DNA of 46,802 bases from Anaeroplasma bactoclasticum (GCF_003550015.1 NZ_QXEV01000014.1:1-46802); one strand, 5' to 3'. Positions 35,447-43,773 are shown, counted from the stretch's first letter. The notes: generated by a model from the sequence alone, not told the origin. Numbers and translations: made by a program.

Positions 35447-35903
35447 TGAATATTATATGAAAGAAGCAATTAAAGAAGCCAAAAAGGCCTATTTAATTGA
35501 TGAAGTACCAATAGGCTGTGTCATTGTATATCAGGATAAGATTATTGCAAGAGCACATAATGAAAGAGAAAAAAGAGAATCTGCATTAGCTCATGCGGAA
35601 ATACTTGCAATCTCTAAAGCATGTAAAAAATTAAATTCATGGAGGCTTGAGGACTCGATTATGTATATTACCCTAGAGCCTTGCTGTATGTGTAGTGGTG
35701 CAATAATACAATCGAGAATTAAAAAGGTCATTTATGGAGCATATGATTATCGCTTTGGAGCTCATAAATCCATTACATATTTATTTGATGTAAAATTTAA
35801 TCATCAAGTAGATATTAAAGGCGGATTTATGGAAGAAGAATGTGGTAAGCTAATTACTGATTTTTTTAAGGAACTACGTATGAAAAAATCTTGCAATTCT
35901 TAA
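35433..35903 (+). CDS. tadA: tRNA-specific adenosine deaminase
   Basis: 156 aa from ATG 35433 (MIKNDEYYMKEAIKEAK, the family's usual opening); a longer frame to 35376 lies entirely inside tdk. Zinc/catalytic signature HAE (54-56) and PCCMCSGAI (83-91), with VPIGCVIV and HNEREKR. It deaminates A34 of tRNA-Arg(ACG) to inosine. It overlaps tdk, so the two are coupled. The SRP RNA promoter is embedded in its last codons. Confidence 0.94.
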   Translation: MIKNDEYYMKEAIKEAKKAYLIDEVPIGCVIVYQDKIIARAHNEREKRESALAHAEILAISKACKKLNSWRLEDSIMYITLEPCCMCSGAIIQSRIKKVIYGAYDYRFGAHKSITYLFDVKFNHQVDIKGGFMEEECGKLITDFFKELRMKKSCNS

Positions 35904-35919
35904 ACCATTATGCTAGAAT
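35891..35919 (+). promoter_or_regulatory. Promoter of the SRP RNA gene
   Basis: TTGCAA (35891-35896), 17-bp spacer, TAGAAT (35914-35919) with extended -10 TGC. It lies partly within the tadA coding end, as is usual for a stable-RNA gene packed behind tadA. Confidence 0.8.
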
Positions 35920-35924
35920 TATAA

Positions 35925-36015
35925 GCGTCCTTAACCAAGCATTTAAGGTGAACCAGGTCAGGATCGGAAGGTAGCAGCCTTAAGCTGGCGATGTTGTGGT
36001 TAAGGCGCTTTTTTT
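35925..36015 (+). ncRNA. ffs: Signal recognition particle RNA, small bacterial type
   Basis: About 84 bases plus a T tract. The conserved tip is plain: CAGGTCAGGATCGGAAGGTA running into GCAGCC, with the GGAA tetraloop and the asymmetric loop that bind Ffh. GCGTCCTTAACCA (35925-35937) closes with TGGTTAAGGCGC (35997-36008). No Alu domain is present, unlike the roughly 270-base RNA of Bacillus; the size is like 4.5S RNA. Position after tadA is conserved in Bacillota. Transcription likely ends in the T run at 36009-36015. Confidence 0.93.
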
Positions 36016-36031
36016 ATTATGGGAGGAGAAT

Positions 36032-36472
36032 ATGAAAAGACAACCTGATGGTTTAACCATAGCATTATATTATTTTTGGGCTTTTGTTTTTGCTGTAATC
36101 CTATATGCAGGACTACATTATCCTAATGAAATCGTAAGAACTATATTGCTAATATGCCTAGTAGTACCTGCTGTTTTTTTATTTCAGGCTATTTATTTTA
36201 CAGTAAGAAAGTCTATTTTAGAAAAGCTTGAGTGTGAAGAAAACAAGTCATTTTGCATAGTAGAAGGCTATGGTGTAGCTTGGTCTATTATGTCATTTTA
36301 TTATGTTATTGTATCCTATAAGGGATTATCTGGAGAAACTCATCAGTTAAAGGTACCTTGTAATTTAGATGATTATGAGAAGCTTAAAAAGGGTACAAAA
36401 ATACCATGCTTTATTAAAAATGAATTGTGCTATGTATTAAATGAATCAATTAAAGTAAAAGAAGAAGCATAA
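36032..36472 (+). CDS. Membrane protein of unknown function
   Basis: 146 aa from ATG 36032, with GGGAGGAG before it; the longer frame from 35996 runs into the SRP RNA. Two hydrophobic helices at about 10-30 and 35-57 are followed by a soluble domain of about 90 residues that is probably beta-rich (YYVIVSYKGLSGETHQLKVP; KGTKIPCFIKNELCYVL). The layout recalls small membrane proteins with a DUF3592-like external domain, but this is only a resemblance. It ends at the bidirectional terminator shared with the convergent aminopeptidase gene. Confidence 0.75.
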   Translation: MKRQPDGLTIALYYFWAFVFAVILYAGLHYPNEIVRTILLICLVVPAVFLFQAIYFTVRKSILEKLECEENKSFCIVEGYGVAWSIMSFYYVIVSYKGLSGETHQLKVPCNLDDYEKLKKGTKIPCFIKNELCYVLNESIKVKEEA

Positions 36473-36527
36473 AAAAGGGACTTGTGTGAGACTGCTGAAA
36501 AATCTCACTTGTGTCCCTTATTTTTTT
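36471..36527. terminator. Bidirectional terminator between convergent genes
   Basis: A long stem: GGGAC + GTGAGA pairs with TCTCAC + GTCCC, interrupted by a symmetric TTGT/TTGT internal loop (36477-36515). It is flanked by six A (36471-36476) and seven T (36521-36527), so it can terminate on both strands. Confidence 0.85.
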
Positions 36528-38298
36528 ATATTTTCTTTGTGTAATCCTTTAACCATTCTTTTTCTTCTTTACTTAAGAATGGAGAAATCTTTTTAAATAC
36601 CATTTCATGGTAATCATTTAACCAATCCTTTTCGGCTTGGCTTAATAAATTCTTTTGAATTGCATCTAAATCAATTGGACAATAGGTTATGGTTTCAAAT
36701 CCTAGGAATGTACCATATTCATTTGTTGATTTTTCAACACAAACCATTTCATTTTCAATACGAATACCATATTTATCTTTAATATAGATACCTGGTTCAT
36801 TTGTTGTAACCATTCCAGGAATGAATTCATGGGATTTCGCTCTACCAGGTACATCCTTCCAGCGGAAGCTATTAGGTCCTTCATGTACAGAAAGCAAATA
36901 TCCAACACCATGACCTGTACCACATTTATAATCCATTTCAAGCTGCCAAATAGGTCCTCTAGCTAATACATCTAGGGTTACTCCTGTACAGCCCTTTAAA
37001 AATACTGCCATAGAAAGGTTAATATTTGATTTTAATACAGTTGTGAAATGTTTTTTCATTTCATTTGAAATACTTCCAAGTGCGAATGTTCTTGTGATAT
37101 CTGTTGTACCCTCCAAATAGTGTCCACCAGAATCTACAAGTAAGAAGCCATTTCCTTTAATTTTATAATTGGATTCAGGAGTAGCAGAATAATGCATCAT
37201 TGCTGCATGTTCTTTAAATCCACAAATTGTATTAAAGGATAAATCTACTAATCCCTTATCGGCTCTTCTTAATTCCTCTAAGTAATCTGATACAGAAATT
37301 TCACTCATTTCTTGGCCTTCTTGGAATCCTGTTTTTAAATAATACATAAACTTTGTCATAGCAACACCATCACGGATGTGTGCTTTTTTTATGTTTTCGA
37401 TTTCTGTAGGATTTTTGATTGCCTTTAATAAGGAAGATGGATCTTCACTATTTATGATTTCATTTAATTGATAGGTTTGTTCATATATTTGATAATTTAC
37501 TTTATTTAAATTCATTAAAATTTTCTTACCTCTTAATGTTTTTAAAGTGGAATAAATATCAAAATAACCCTTTGTATGAATATCATTTTCATTTAAGTAT
37601 TTATCTACAGAATAATCAATTTTTGTAGGGTCAACATATAATGTTACACCTTCAAAGGATATGATAGTATAGGCTAAGAATACTGGAGTATGAGTAACAT
37701 CATTCGCTCTTAGGTTATAAAGCCAAGCTTGATCCTCTAAGGAAGATAGAATATGGTAATCTGCGCCCTTTTCTTTCATTTCCTCACGAATCATTTCAAG
37801 CTTTTCTTTATATACTGTACCAGTAAATAGCTTATCTAATTTATAGATTAATGAATAAGGAAGCTTTGGTCTTTCCTTCCATACATTACCAACTAAATCA
37901 ATGTCTGTAACAAAGGATTTATTTGGAAGCTTTTCCTTTAAGGATATTACTTGGCTTGCAGGTAATACTCTACCATCAAAGGCAAGAGTGCTTTTATCTT
38001 TCATGAATTCAATTAAGAATTCCTCTAAGGTTTTATCCTCACCCATTTTCATTAGGGTGATTCCATTTCCTTCAATTTCTTCTTGAGCCTGAATGAAATA
38101 TCTACCATCTGTCCATAAATAGGCATTATCAATAGTTACAAGAAGAGTACCAGCAGAACCAGTAAAGCCAGATAACCATTCTCTTCCTTTAAAATAATCA
38201 CTTACATATTCACTATTATGGAAGTCTCCTGTTGGAATGATGTAAGCATCTATATTATATATTTTCATTTGTTGTTGAAATAATTCAAGTTGTTCCAT
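36526..38298 (-). CDS. Xaa-Pro aminopeptidase, three-domain M24B type
   Basis: 590 aa from the ATG at 38298 (MEQLELFQQQMK), chosen because GGTG lies six bases before it and the predicted -10 (ATTATA at 38315-38320 on the plus strand) starts the transcript close by; the longer frame reaches 38310. Two creatinase-type N-terminal domains precede the pita-bread catalytic domain. Metal ligands are visible: the two Asp in LVDSGGHYLEGTTDITRTF, His in GHGVGYLLSVHEGP, and Glu in TTNEPGIY and GIRIENEM. It removes an N-terminal residue before proline. The size matches the APP1-type long enzymes rather than the 350-aa PepQ/YpdF class. There is no signal peptide, so it is cytosolic. It stands alone on the minus strand. 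Confidence 0.92.
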   Translation of the reverse strand: MEQLELFQQQMKIYNIDAYIIPTGDFHNSEYVSDYFKGREWLSGFTGSAGTLLVTIDNAYLWTDGRYFIQAQEEIEGNGITLMKMGEDKTLEEFLIEFMKDKSTLAFDGRVLPASQVISLKEKLPNKSFVTDIDLVGNVWKERPKLPYSLIYKLDKLFTGTVYKEKLEMIREEMKEKGADYHILSSLEDQAWLYNLRANDVTHTPVFLAYTIISFEGVTLYVDPTKIDYSVDKYLNENDIHTKGYFDIYSTLKTLRGKKILMNLNKVNYQIYEQTYQLNEIINSEDPSSLLKAIKNPTEIENIKKAHIRDGVAMTKFMYYLKTGFQEGQEMSEISVSDYLEELRRADKGLVDLSFNTICGFKEHAAMMHYSATPESNYKIKGNGFLLVDSGGHYLEGTTDITRTFALGSISNEMKKHFTTVLKSNINLSMAVFLKGCTGVTLDVLARGPIWQLEMDYKCGTGHGVGYLLSVHEGPNSFRWKDVPGRAKSHEFIPGMVTTNEPGIYIKDKYGIRIENEMVCVEKSTNEYGTFLGFETITYCPIDLDAIQKNLLSQAEKDWLNDYHEMVFKKISPFLSKEEKEWLKDYTKKI

Positions 38299-38385
38299 TT
38301 TCATCACCATAGATATTATACACTAAAATATTCTTGACAAAAATATGAAAATGCCTTTAAATTTTTATGAACTTATATTATATTA

Positions 38386-38394
38386 TGGTATAAT
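38386..38394 (+). promoter_or_regulatory. Extended -10 promoter of the CvpA-like gene
   Basis: TGG-TATAAT (38386-38394) forms an extended -10; the -35 is poor. It lies in a divergent gap with the aminopeptidase promoter. Confidence 0.5.
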
Positions 38395-38415
38395 AAGTTC
38401 GAAGGAGGTTATGGT

Positions 38416-39141
38416 ATGGATTGGGGTTTTACAGGACTATTAGATGTACTTATTGTAGTTTTTGCCTTAATAAATATTCTTCTTGGTTTCAAGAAGGGAT
38501 TTATGAATAAAATGCTATCCTTCGTTGGAGTAATTGCAATTCTTATATTTGCATTTTTCTTCTGTACACAGGTTGCAGCTTGGTTCCATGGTGGAAAGTT
38601 ATTCACACAAATTGAATCTAGTTTTGCAAATAACATTTCTGAAAGATTAGGTGGAACAGAAGGAAAGACCTGTGCGGATGTCATTTCTGCAGCAACAGGA
38701 ATTCCATCTTGGATGACACAATTATTCGCCAATGCAATGGGTAATCCAGATCCAACTGAAGCAGTAAACACTGTTGCTACAACATTAACAACTTGGATAA
38801 TGAATGGTATTGCATTCGTAGGTATTGTCGTTGTTGGTCTTTTATTACTTTTAATTTTAAAGATTATCACAAAGAATTTAAGAAGCTATACTGCTATTAA
38901 GGTTATTGATGGTGTATTAGGTGTTGTTTTATATGTTGGTATTTATTTTGCAATATTAACTGGATTATTTGCATTAATCAATTTAATTGTAAGTCAAAAT
39001 TGGGAATGGTTATCTGGTGTTAACAATTGGTTAAGAGTAGATATGCAATTAGATAACCCAGATAAGTTTAGAATTTCAAAGGTTTTATATGAAAATAATT
39101 TCTTTGTAAAATTCTTTAGTGCAATATTTGGCTGGAAGTAA
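38416..39141 (+). CDS. CvpA-family-like membrane protein
   Basis: 241 aa; GAAGGAGG before ATG 38416. Four hydrophobic helices at about 5-22, 30-50, 130-152 and 170-195. The start (DVLIVVFALINILLGFKKGF) matches the CvpA pattern D..i......a...G...G, and LRSYTAIKVIDGVLGVVLYV matches its second conserved segment (..l.iid...G...G). CvpA proteins were named for colicin V production but are general inner-membrane proteins of unknown mechanism. The loop between helices 2 and 3 is long and likely outside the cell. It is monocistronic, with its own promoter and terminator. Confidence 0.7.
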   Translation: MDWGFTGLLDVLIVVFALINILLGFKKGFMNKMLSFVGVIAILIFAFFFCTQVAAWFHGGKLFTQIESSFANNISERLGGTEGKTCADVISAATGIPSWMTQLFANAMGNPDPTEAVNTVATTLTTWIMNGIAFVGIVVVGLLLLLILKIITKNLRSYTAIKVIDGVLGVVLYVGIYFAILTGLFALINLIVSQNWEWLSGVNNWLRVDMQLDNPDKFRISKVLYENNFFVKFFSAIFGWK

Positions 39142-39158
39142 TAATTTCCGATAACATA

Positions 39159-39188
39159 GTGGGAAACCATAATTGGTTTTCCACTTTT
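39159..39188 (+). terminator. Terminator of the CvpA-like gene
   Basis: Eleven-pair stem GTGGGAAACCA (39159-39169) with TGGTTTTCCAC (39174-39184), loop TAAT, then TTTT. Confidence 0.85.
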
Positions 39189-39205
39189 ATTTTGTATTCG
39201 TTTAT

Positions 39206-39213
39206 GCTATAAT
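39206..39213 (+). promoter_or_regulatory. Extended -10 promoter upstream of the acidic-tailed membrane protein and tkt
   Basis: TATGC-TATAAT, with TATAAT at 39208-39213 preceded by the TGC of an extended -10. The -35 is not clear. Confidence 0.5.
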
Positions 39214-39260
39214 AAATTAGATTTTTTTGAAAGGATATCTAAAAGATATAAGGTGACGTT

Positions 39261-40049
39261 ATGAAAATTAATCCAAAGCTTTATGAGGTCGCAGAAGGAA
39301 AAACTCCAGTAGAGGTACAGGATTGCGATGGCCGCTCTGTAGAAGTATTCCTAATGAATGATCTTGAAGGAGTAAAAGATGAGTATGTTTTAGGAAAAGG
39401 ACAGTTTGCTGTATGGACTTCTGTAGATGGTTCAAACTATAGATTATATATTGAAGAAGGATATTATGAAGCAGTTAAACCATTGTATGGTTCTGCTGTT
39501 AATAAGGTATGGCTAGCATTTTGGGATGTTACAGATGCAATTTCTAAGAAATTCTCTCGTTTCATTATTTATCCATTAATGATTTTAGCAGTTGTACTTT
39601 GCGTATTATCCTTAGTTTTATCTAAATATTTAGGTGATTGGGGCTCTTGGGTAATCATTGGTGTATTAATTGCATTATTCATTGTAATGATTGTTTCAAA
39701 TTCAGTAACAAAGAAAAAGATTGCAGAAGAAAATGTAAAGAGCCGTCAGCAGATTGTTGATTTCTTTGGCGAAGAGGAATTCAATTCCTTAATTGATCAG
39801 CAAAAGGCTTATATGGATCAGTATTTTGAAAATCTATATCCAGCTGAAGATGCAGAAGAAACTACTGAGAATGAAGCTTTAGATGCTCCTACTGAAGAGG
39901 CAGTTGAAGAGCCAGCAGCTGAGGAAGCAGCTGAAGAAGTAGTTGAAGAAAAAGTAGAAGAAGCACCTGCTGTAGAAGCAGTTGAAGAGGCTACTGTTGA
40001 AGAGGGTAAAGAAGAAGCTAGCTCAGAAGAAGCTTCTAAAGAAGAATAA
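39261..40049 (+). CDS. Membrane protein with acidic low-complexity tail
   Basis: 262 aa; AAGGTG before ATG 39261. A soluble N-terminal domain (1-85) is followed by two membrane helices (about 102-121 and 130-147), a basic/helical stretch (KKKIAEENVKSRQQ), and then about 65 residues (197-262) made almost entirely of Glu, Ala, Val and Thr in a loose EEAxEE repeat. The tail should be unstructured and strongly negative on the cytosolic side. No family recognised. The transketolase gene follows 26 bases after its stop with no terminator between, so they are probably co-transcribed, though a shared function is not evident. Confidence 0.75.
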   Translation: MKINPKLYEVAEGKTPVEVQDCDGRSVEVFLMNDLEGVKDEYVLGKGQFAVWTSVDGSNYRLYIEEGYYEAVKPLYGSAVNKVWLAFWDVTDAISKKFSRFIIYPLMILAVVLCVLSLVLSKYLGDWGSWVIIGVLIALFIVMIVSNSVTKKKIAEENVKSRQQIVDFFGEEEFNSLIDQQKAYMDQYFENLYPAEDAEETTENEALDAPTEEAVEEPAAEEAAEEVVEEKVEEAPAVEAVEEATVEEGKEEASSEEASKEE

Positions 40050-40075
40050 TATATAGCAGACAAAGGGGTTTTATA

Positions 40076-42052
40076 ATGAAAGCTATAGATACAAAATGCA
40101 TAAATGCGTTAAGAGTATTTGGTGCAGAGATGATTACAAAGGCAAAGAGTGGTCATCCTGGTATTGTTTTAGGTGCTGCACCAATCGTTCATACATTATA
40201 TACTAGACATATTAATGTAAATCCAGAGGATGAAAAGTGGTTTAATCGTGACCGTTTCGTATTATCTGCAGGTCATGGTTCTACTTTACTTTATATGACA
40301 TTACATTTATCTGGCTTTGATATTACAGTAGATGATTTAAAGAATTTCCGTCAGAAGGGAAGCCGTACTCCTGGTCATCCAGAATATGGTTTTACATCTG
40401 GTGTTGAAATTACAACTGGTCCATTAGGACAGGGTGTTGCAACGAGTGTTGGTTTAGCAATTGCTGAAAGCTATTTAGCAGCTAAATTTAATAAGCCAAA
40501 TCTAGATATTGTTAATCACTATACTTATGTACTATGTGGTGATGGTGATTTACAGGAGGGTGTTGCTTATGAAGCAATGTCCTTAGCTGGTCATTTAGGC
40601 TTAGGTAAGTTAATTGTTTTATATGATTCTAATGATATTCAATTAGATGGTGAGGTTTCTTTGGCTACATCTGATAATACTCAAATGAAGTTTGAGGCTT
40701 TAGGATGGCAGTATTTAAAGGTTAATGATGGCAATGATGTAGATGAAATTGATGAAGCAATCAAAGAAGCAAAGAAGAATACTGGTAAGCCAACAATTAT
40801 TGAAATTAAGACAACTATTGGTTATGGTGCTCCAAATAGTGGTGAATCCTCTATTCATGGAAAGCCAATGAGTAAAGAAGATATTAATGTATTAAGAAAT
40901 AATTTAGAATATGAGGATGAGCCTGAATTAACATTCCCTGATGAGGTTAAGGCATATTATTCAGCAAATGTTAAGGAAAGAGGATATCGTGCAGATTCTG
41001 ATTGGAATGAATTATTATCTATCTATTCACAGGATTACACATCAGAGTATGCGGAATTCTTAAATTTCATGGATGAAACATTTGAAATTGATGATTTCGA
41101 TACAATGCCTACATGGACTCCAGGAACTAAAGAATCTACTCGTAAGGTAATGGGTAAGGTTATCGATTGGTTATCTACTGAGCTTCCAAATATTGTTGGT
41201 GGTTCTGCAGATTTATGCTCCTCCACAATGGTTAAGGGTGCAGATGGTAATTATGGTCCATCCAATCCTTTAGGAAGAAACATCCGTTTTGGTGTTCGTG
41301 AATTCTCTATGGCTGCCATTACAAATGGTATTACACTTCATGGTGGATTAAGAGGATATTGTAGTGGATTCTTCGTATTTGCAGATTATTTAAAGCCAGC
41401 CGTAAGACTTGCTGCTTTAATGCATTTACCATCCTTATTTTTCTTCTCTCACGATTCTGTATGTGTAGGAGAGGATGGTCCAACTCACCAGCCAATTGAA
41501 CAGTTAACTATGTTCCGTTCAACTCCAAATCTAAATACAGTTCGTCCTGCAGATTCAGTTGAAATGACAAGTGCATTATTACAGGCATTTGGTAAGAATA
41601 CATATCCAACAGTTATTACATCCTCTCGTCAGGCTGTATTAAACTTAGATTGTACTAATGCAGAAGAAGCAAAGAAGGGTGCATATGTTGTATATACTCC
41701 ATCAAAACCAGCAAAGAATGTAATCATTTCTTGTGGTACTGAGCTTGCTGCATGTATTGAAGCTGCTAAAATCTTAGATTCAAAGAAGGTTTATGCAACT
41801 GTTGTTTCTATGCCTTCTCAGTTCTTATTTGATAAGCAAAGTGATGAATATAAGGAAGCAATTTTACCAAAGAATTTAAGAAAGGTAGCTGTAGAAATGG
41901 GTGCTACTATGTCTTGGTATAAATATGCAGATATCGTTAAGGGTATTGATACATTTGGTGCTTCAATGCCAATTGATGATATTTATGAAACTTATGGCTT
42001 TAGAACAGAGGATTTAGTTACTTATCTAAAGGGTGTTTTAAAAGCAAATTAA
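40076..42052 (+). CDS. tkt: Transketolase
   Basis: 658 aa, the full family length. Thiamine diphosphate and substrate signatures: SGHPGIVLGAAP (about 22-33), GPLGQGVATSVGLAIA, GDGDLQEGVAYEA with the metal-binding D and later N, SIHGKPMS, and the C-terminal HDSVCVGEDGPTHQPIEQL containing the His residues that contact substrate. It moves two-carbon units between sugar phosphates in the non-oxidative pentose phosphate pathway, next in line to the epimerase encoded at 29842. AAAGGGG before ATG 40076. A UUCG-capped terminator follows. Confidence 0.97.
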   Translation: MKAIDTKCINALRVFGAEMITKAKSGHPGIVLGAAPIVHTLYTRHINVNPEDEKWFNRDRFVLSAGHGSTLLYMTLHLSGFDITVDDLKNFRQKGSRTPGHPEYGFTSGVEITTGPLGQGVATSVGLAIAESYLAAKFNKPNLDIVNHYTYVLCGDGDLQEGVAYEAMSLAGHLGLGKLIVLYDSNDIQLDGEVSLATSDNTQMKFEALGWQYLKVNDGNDVDEIDEAIKEAKKNTGKPTIIEIKTTIGYGAPNSGESSIHGKPMSKEDINVLRNNLEYEDEPELTFPDEVKAYYSANVKERGYRADSDWNELLSIYSQDYTSEYAEFLNFMDETFEIDDFDTMPTWTPGTKESTRKVMGKVIDWLSTELPNIVGGSADLCSSTMVKGADGNYGPSNPLGRNIRFGVREFSMAAITNGITLHGGLRGYCSGFFVFADYLKPAVRLAALMHLPSLFFFSHDSVCVGEDGPTHQPIEQLTMFRSTPNLNTVRPADSVEMTSALLQAFGKNTYPTVITSSRQAVLNLDCTNAEEAKKGAYVVYTPSKPAKNVIISCGTELAACIEAAKILDSKKVYATVVSMPSQFLFDKQSDEYKEAILPKNLRKVAVEMGATMSWYKYADIVKGIDTFGASMPIDDIYETYGFRTEDLVTYLKGVLKAN

Positions 42053-42057
42053 TAATC

Positions 42058-42083
42058 AAAGCGACTTCGGTCGCTTTTTTTTA
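42058..42083 (+). terminator. Terminator of tkt
   Basis: AAAGCGAC (42058-42065) with GTCGCTTT (42070-42077) closed by a TTCG tetraloop and followed by a long T run. Confidence 0.92.
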
Positions 42084-42096
42084 TTTTTTTATAAAA

Positions 42097-42125
42097 TTGA
42101 CATCGATTATGTCAAATATATAAAT
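42097..42125 (+). promoter_or_regulatory. Promoter with overlapping palindromic operator for the Y-family polymerase
   Basis: TTGACAT-CGATT-ATGTCAA (42097-42115) is a perfect 7-bp inverted repeat with a 5-bp spacer, and its left arm is the -35 hexamer TTGACA. TATAAA or ATAAAT near 42119-42125 serves as -10. A repressor bound here would block polymerase. The motif differs from the usual Bacillota LexA box (GAAC-N4-GTTC). Confidence 0.65.
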
Positions 42126-42148
42126 ATACTTCCTATGGAGGTGGAGGT

Positions 42149-43384
42149 ATGTATTTATGTATTGATATGAGAAGCTTCTTTGCGTCTGTTGAATGTGAGG
42201 TAAGAGGACTAAATCCTTTAACTATTCCTTTAGCTGTTGTAGATGATAGAAGAGGGGATGGCGCTTTAGTTATGGCAGCAACTCCAGCATTAAAGGCTTA
42301 TGGTGTTAAATCTAGATGTCGCTTATTTGATATTCCAAAGGATATTTTCTTTATTAGGGCTAAGCCTAGAATGAAATATTATATTTTATATGCCAAAAGA
42401 ATTCATGAAATCTTTTTAAGGTTTGTAAGTGGTGAAGACTGCCTAGTTTATAGTATTGATGAATCCTTCTTAAAAATAGATGATTATGTTAAAAGCTATG
42501 GTACGCCTAAGGCTATGGCTTTAAAAATAATGAATACGATTAAAGAAGAGCTTCATTTATATTCTACTTGTGGAGCTGGAGATAACATGTATTTAGCTAA
42601 AATCTCTTTAGATATATTAGCTAAGAAAAATAATGGATATTATTATTTAACAGAAGAAGGCTTTAGGAATAAGCTTTGGGATCATAAGCCGATTACGGAT
42701 TTTTGGATGATTGCGGGTGGAATTAGTAGTCATTTAGCTAGGCTTGGTATTTATACAATGAGAGGGATTGCTGAAGCACCAATAGGATTATTAAAAAAAG
42801 AATTTGGCATACTTGGTGAAGAAATGCGTAATCACGCATTTGGTAAAGAGGATGTTAGCTTATCTATGGTTAAGGAATATAAGCCAATAAATAAAAGTAT
42901 TTCTAAAAGCCAAATATTATTTACTGATTATTCTAAGGAAGAGGCATGGATACCACTTCTTGAAATGACATATTTAATTACAATTCAAATGTGTATGAAT
43001 AATATCGATGCGAAGGGGTTATCCTTTTATGTTGGATATAACCATAATATGGAGCTTGGAGGAGTAGCTAAAAGTGTTTCCTTTGAATATAGGTTAAGAG
43101 ATTTTATATCCATTCAGAAGATATTAAAGGAACTATATTTTAAATATGTTTATGAAGGACAAATAAGGTGTGTTGGCATTTCCTTATTTGGAATTGAAGC
43201 TATAGGTATAAGACAGTTATCCTTATTCCATATGGAAGATAAGAAATACATAAATTTATCTAAAACAATTGGAGATATTCATAATCGTTTTGGTAATAAT
43301 TCTATATTACCTGGAACTGCATTATATGAAAAATCCACCTTAATCTATAGAAATCAGTGTATAGGAGGACATAATGGAGAATAA
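42149..43384 (+). CDS. Y-family DNA polymerase, UvrX/YqjW (UmuC) type
   Basis: 411 aa. Palm-domain metal residues: D6 in CIDMRSFFASVE and D104-E105 in YSIDESFL. CGAGDNMYLAKISLDILAKK (141-160) corresponds to the 'G...NK..AK.a....K' segment, and a helix-hairpin-helix-like region follows (about 185-215). A canonical sliding-clamp motif QLSLF is at 356-360. It carries out translesion synthesis, probably error-prone. GGAGGTGGAGG precedes ATG 42149. It overlaps the YolD-like gene by 11 bases, the same pairing as uvrX-yolD and yqjW-yqjX of Bacillus. A palindromic operator lies on its promoter. Confidence 0.93.
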   Translation: MYLCIDMRSFFASVECEVRGLNPLTIPLAVVDDRRGDGALVMAATPALKAYGVKSRCRLFDIPKDIFFIRAKPRMKYYILYAKRIHEIFLRFVSGEDCLVYSIDESFLKIDDYVKSYGTPKAMALKIMNTIKEELHLYSTCGAGDNMYLAKISLDILAKKNNGYYYLTEEGFRNKLWDHKPITDFWMIAGGISSHLARLGIYTMRGIAEAPIGLLKKEFGILGEEMRNHAFGKEDVSLSMVKEYKPINKSISKSQILFTDYSKEEAWIPLLEMTYLITIQMCMNNIDAKGLSFYVGYNHNMELGGVAKSVSFEYRLRDFISIQKILKELYFKYVYEGQIRCVGISLFGIEAIGIRQLSLFHMEDKKYINLSKTIGDIHNRFGNNSILPGTALYEKSTLIYRNQCIGGHNGE

Positions 43385-43703
43385 AAAGGCTTCAAGATAT
43401 TTAGCTTTTGATGCCTTAAAGGGCTTAAAGGAGGCTATTGTATCTACGGATGAATTTATAGCAAGGGAAAAATTTCCAAAAATTTGTGAGGAAGATAGAA
43501 GTGAAATGGATGTCATTTTATATAAATCCTATTTACGAAAGGAAGCTATTTATATATCCTATTATTATAAGGGACATATAAAAACTATTTGTGATGTTGT
43601 TGTAAGAATTGATTTATCCCATCATAAATTATTTTTAATGGTTCATGGAAGCATTTATATGGCATCGATTACTAATCTTTCTTTAACGGAAGAGGTTACA
43701 TAA
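43374..43703 (+). CDS. YolD-like protein, partner of the Y-family polymerase
   Basis: 109 aa; GGAGG before ATG 43374, within the end of the polymerase gene. The N-terminus (ASRYLAFDALKGLKEAI...) and the central beta segment (YYYKGHIKTICDVVVRIDLSHHKLFL) fit the YolD-like family (small proteins encoded beside UmuC-like polymerases in Bacillota and phages). Their role is thought to resemble UmuD-type accessory factors but is not established. Co-transcription is certain from the overlap. Confidence 0.82.
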   Translation: MENKKASRYLAFDALKGLKEAIVSTDEFIAREKFPKICEEDRSEMDVILYKSYLRKEAIYISYYYKGHIKTICDVVVRIDLSHHKLFLMVHGSIYMASITNLSLTEEVT

Positions 43704-43712
43704 AATCTTTTG

Positions 43713-43741
43713 TTGTTTATAAAAATGAAAAGTGGTATTAT
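43713..43741 (+). promoter_or_regulatory. Promoter of mnmG-rsmG
   Basis: TTGTTT (43713-43718), 17-bp spacer, TATTAT (43736-43741) with TGG as extended -10. Confidence 0.5.
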
Positions 43742-43773
43742 AAATAGGAACTTTGTTAAGGAGTTGTTTAAAT

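Noticed and set aside
35996-36031. N-terminal extension of the membrane protein into the SRP RNA
   Set aside because: It would overlap the SRP RNA 3' stem and its T run; ATG 36032 has GGGAGGAG.
38334-38362. Second promoter TTGACA (38334) - TTAAAT (38357) before the CvpA-like gene
   Set aside because: The -10 is poor and an extended -10 TGG-TATAAT closer to the gene explains expression better; kept only as a possibility.
38409-38870. Long minus-strand open frame of 153 codons antisense to the CvpA-like gene
   Set aside because: The plus-strand gene has a ribosome site, promoter, terminator and membrane-protein pattern; the antisense frame has no ribosome site and poor codon character.
42097-42115. 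Calling the palindrome a standard LexA box
   Set aside because: It lacks GAAC-N4-GTTC; only the position on a Y-family polymerase promoter suggests damage control.
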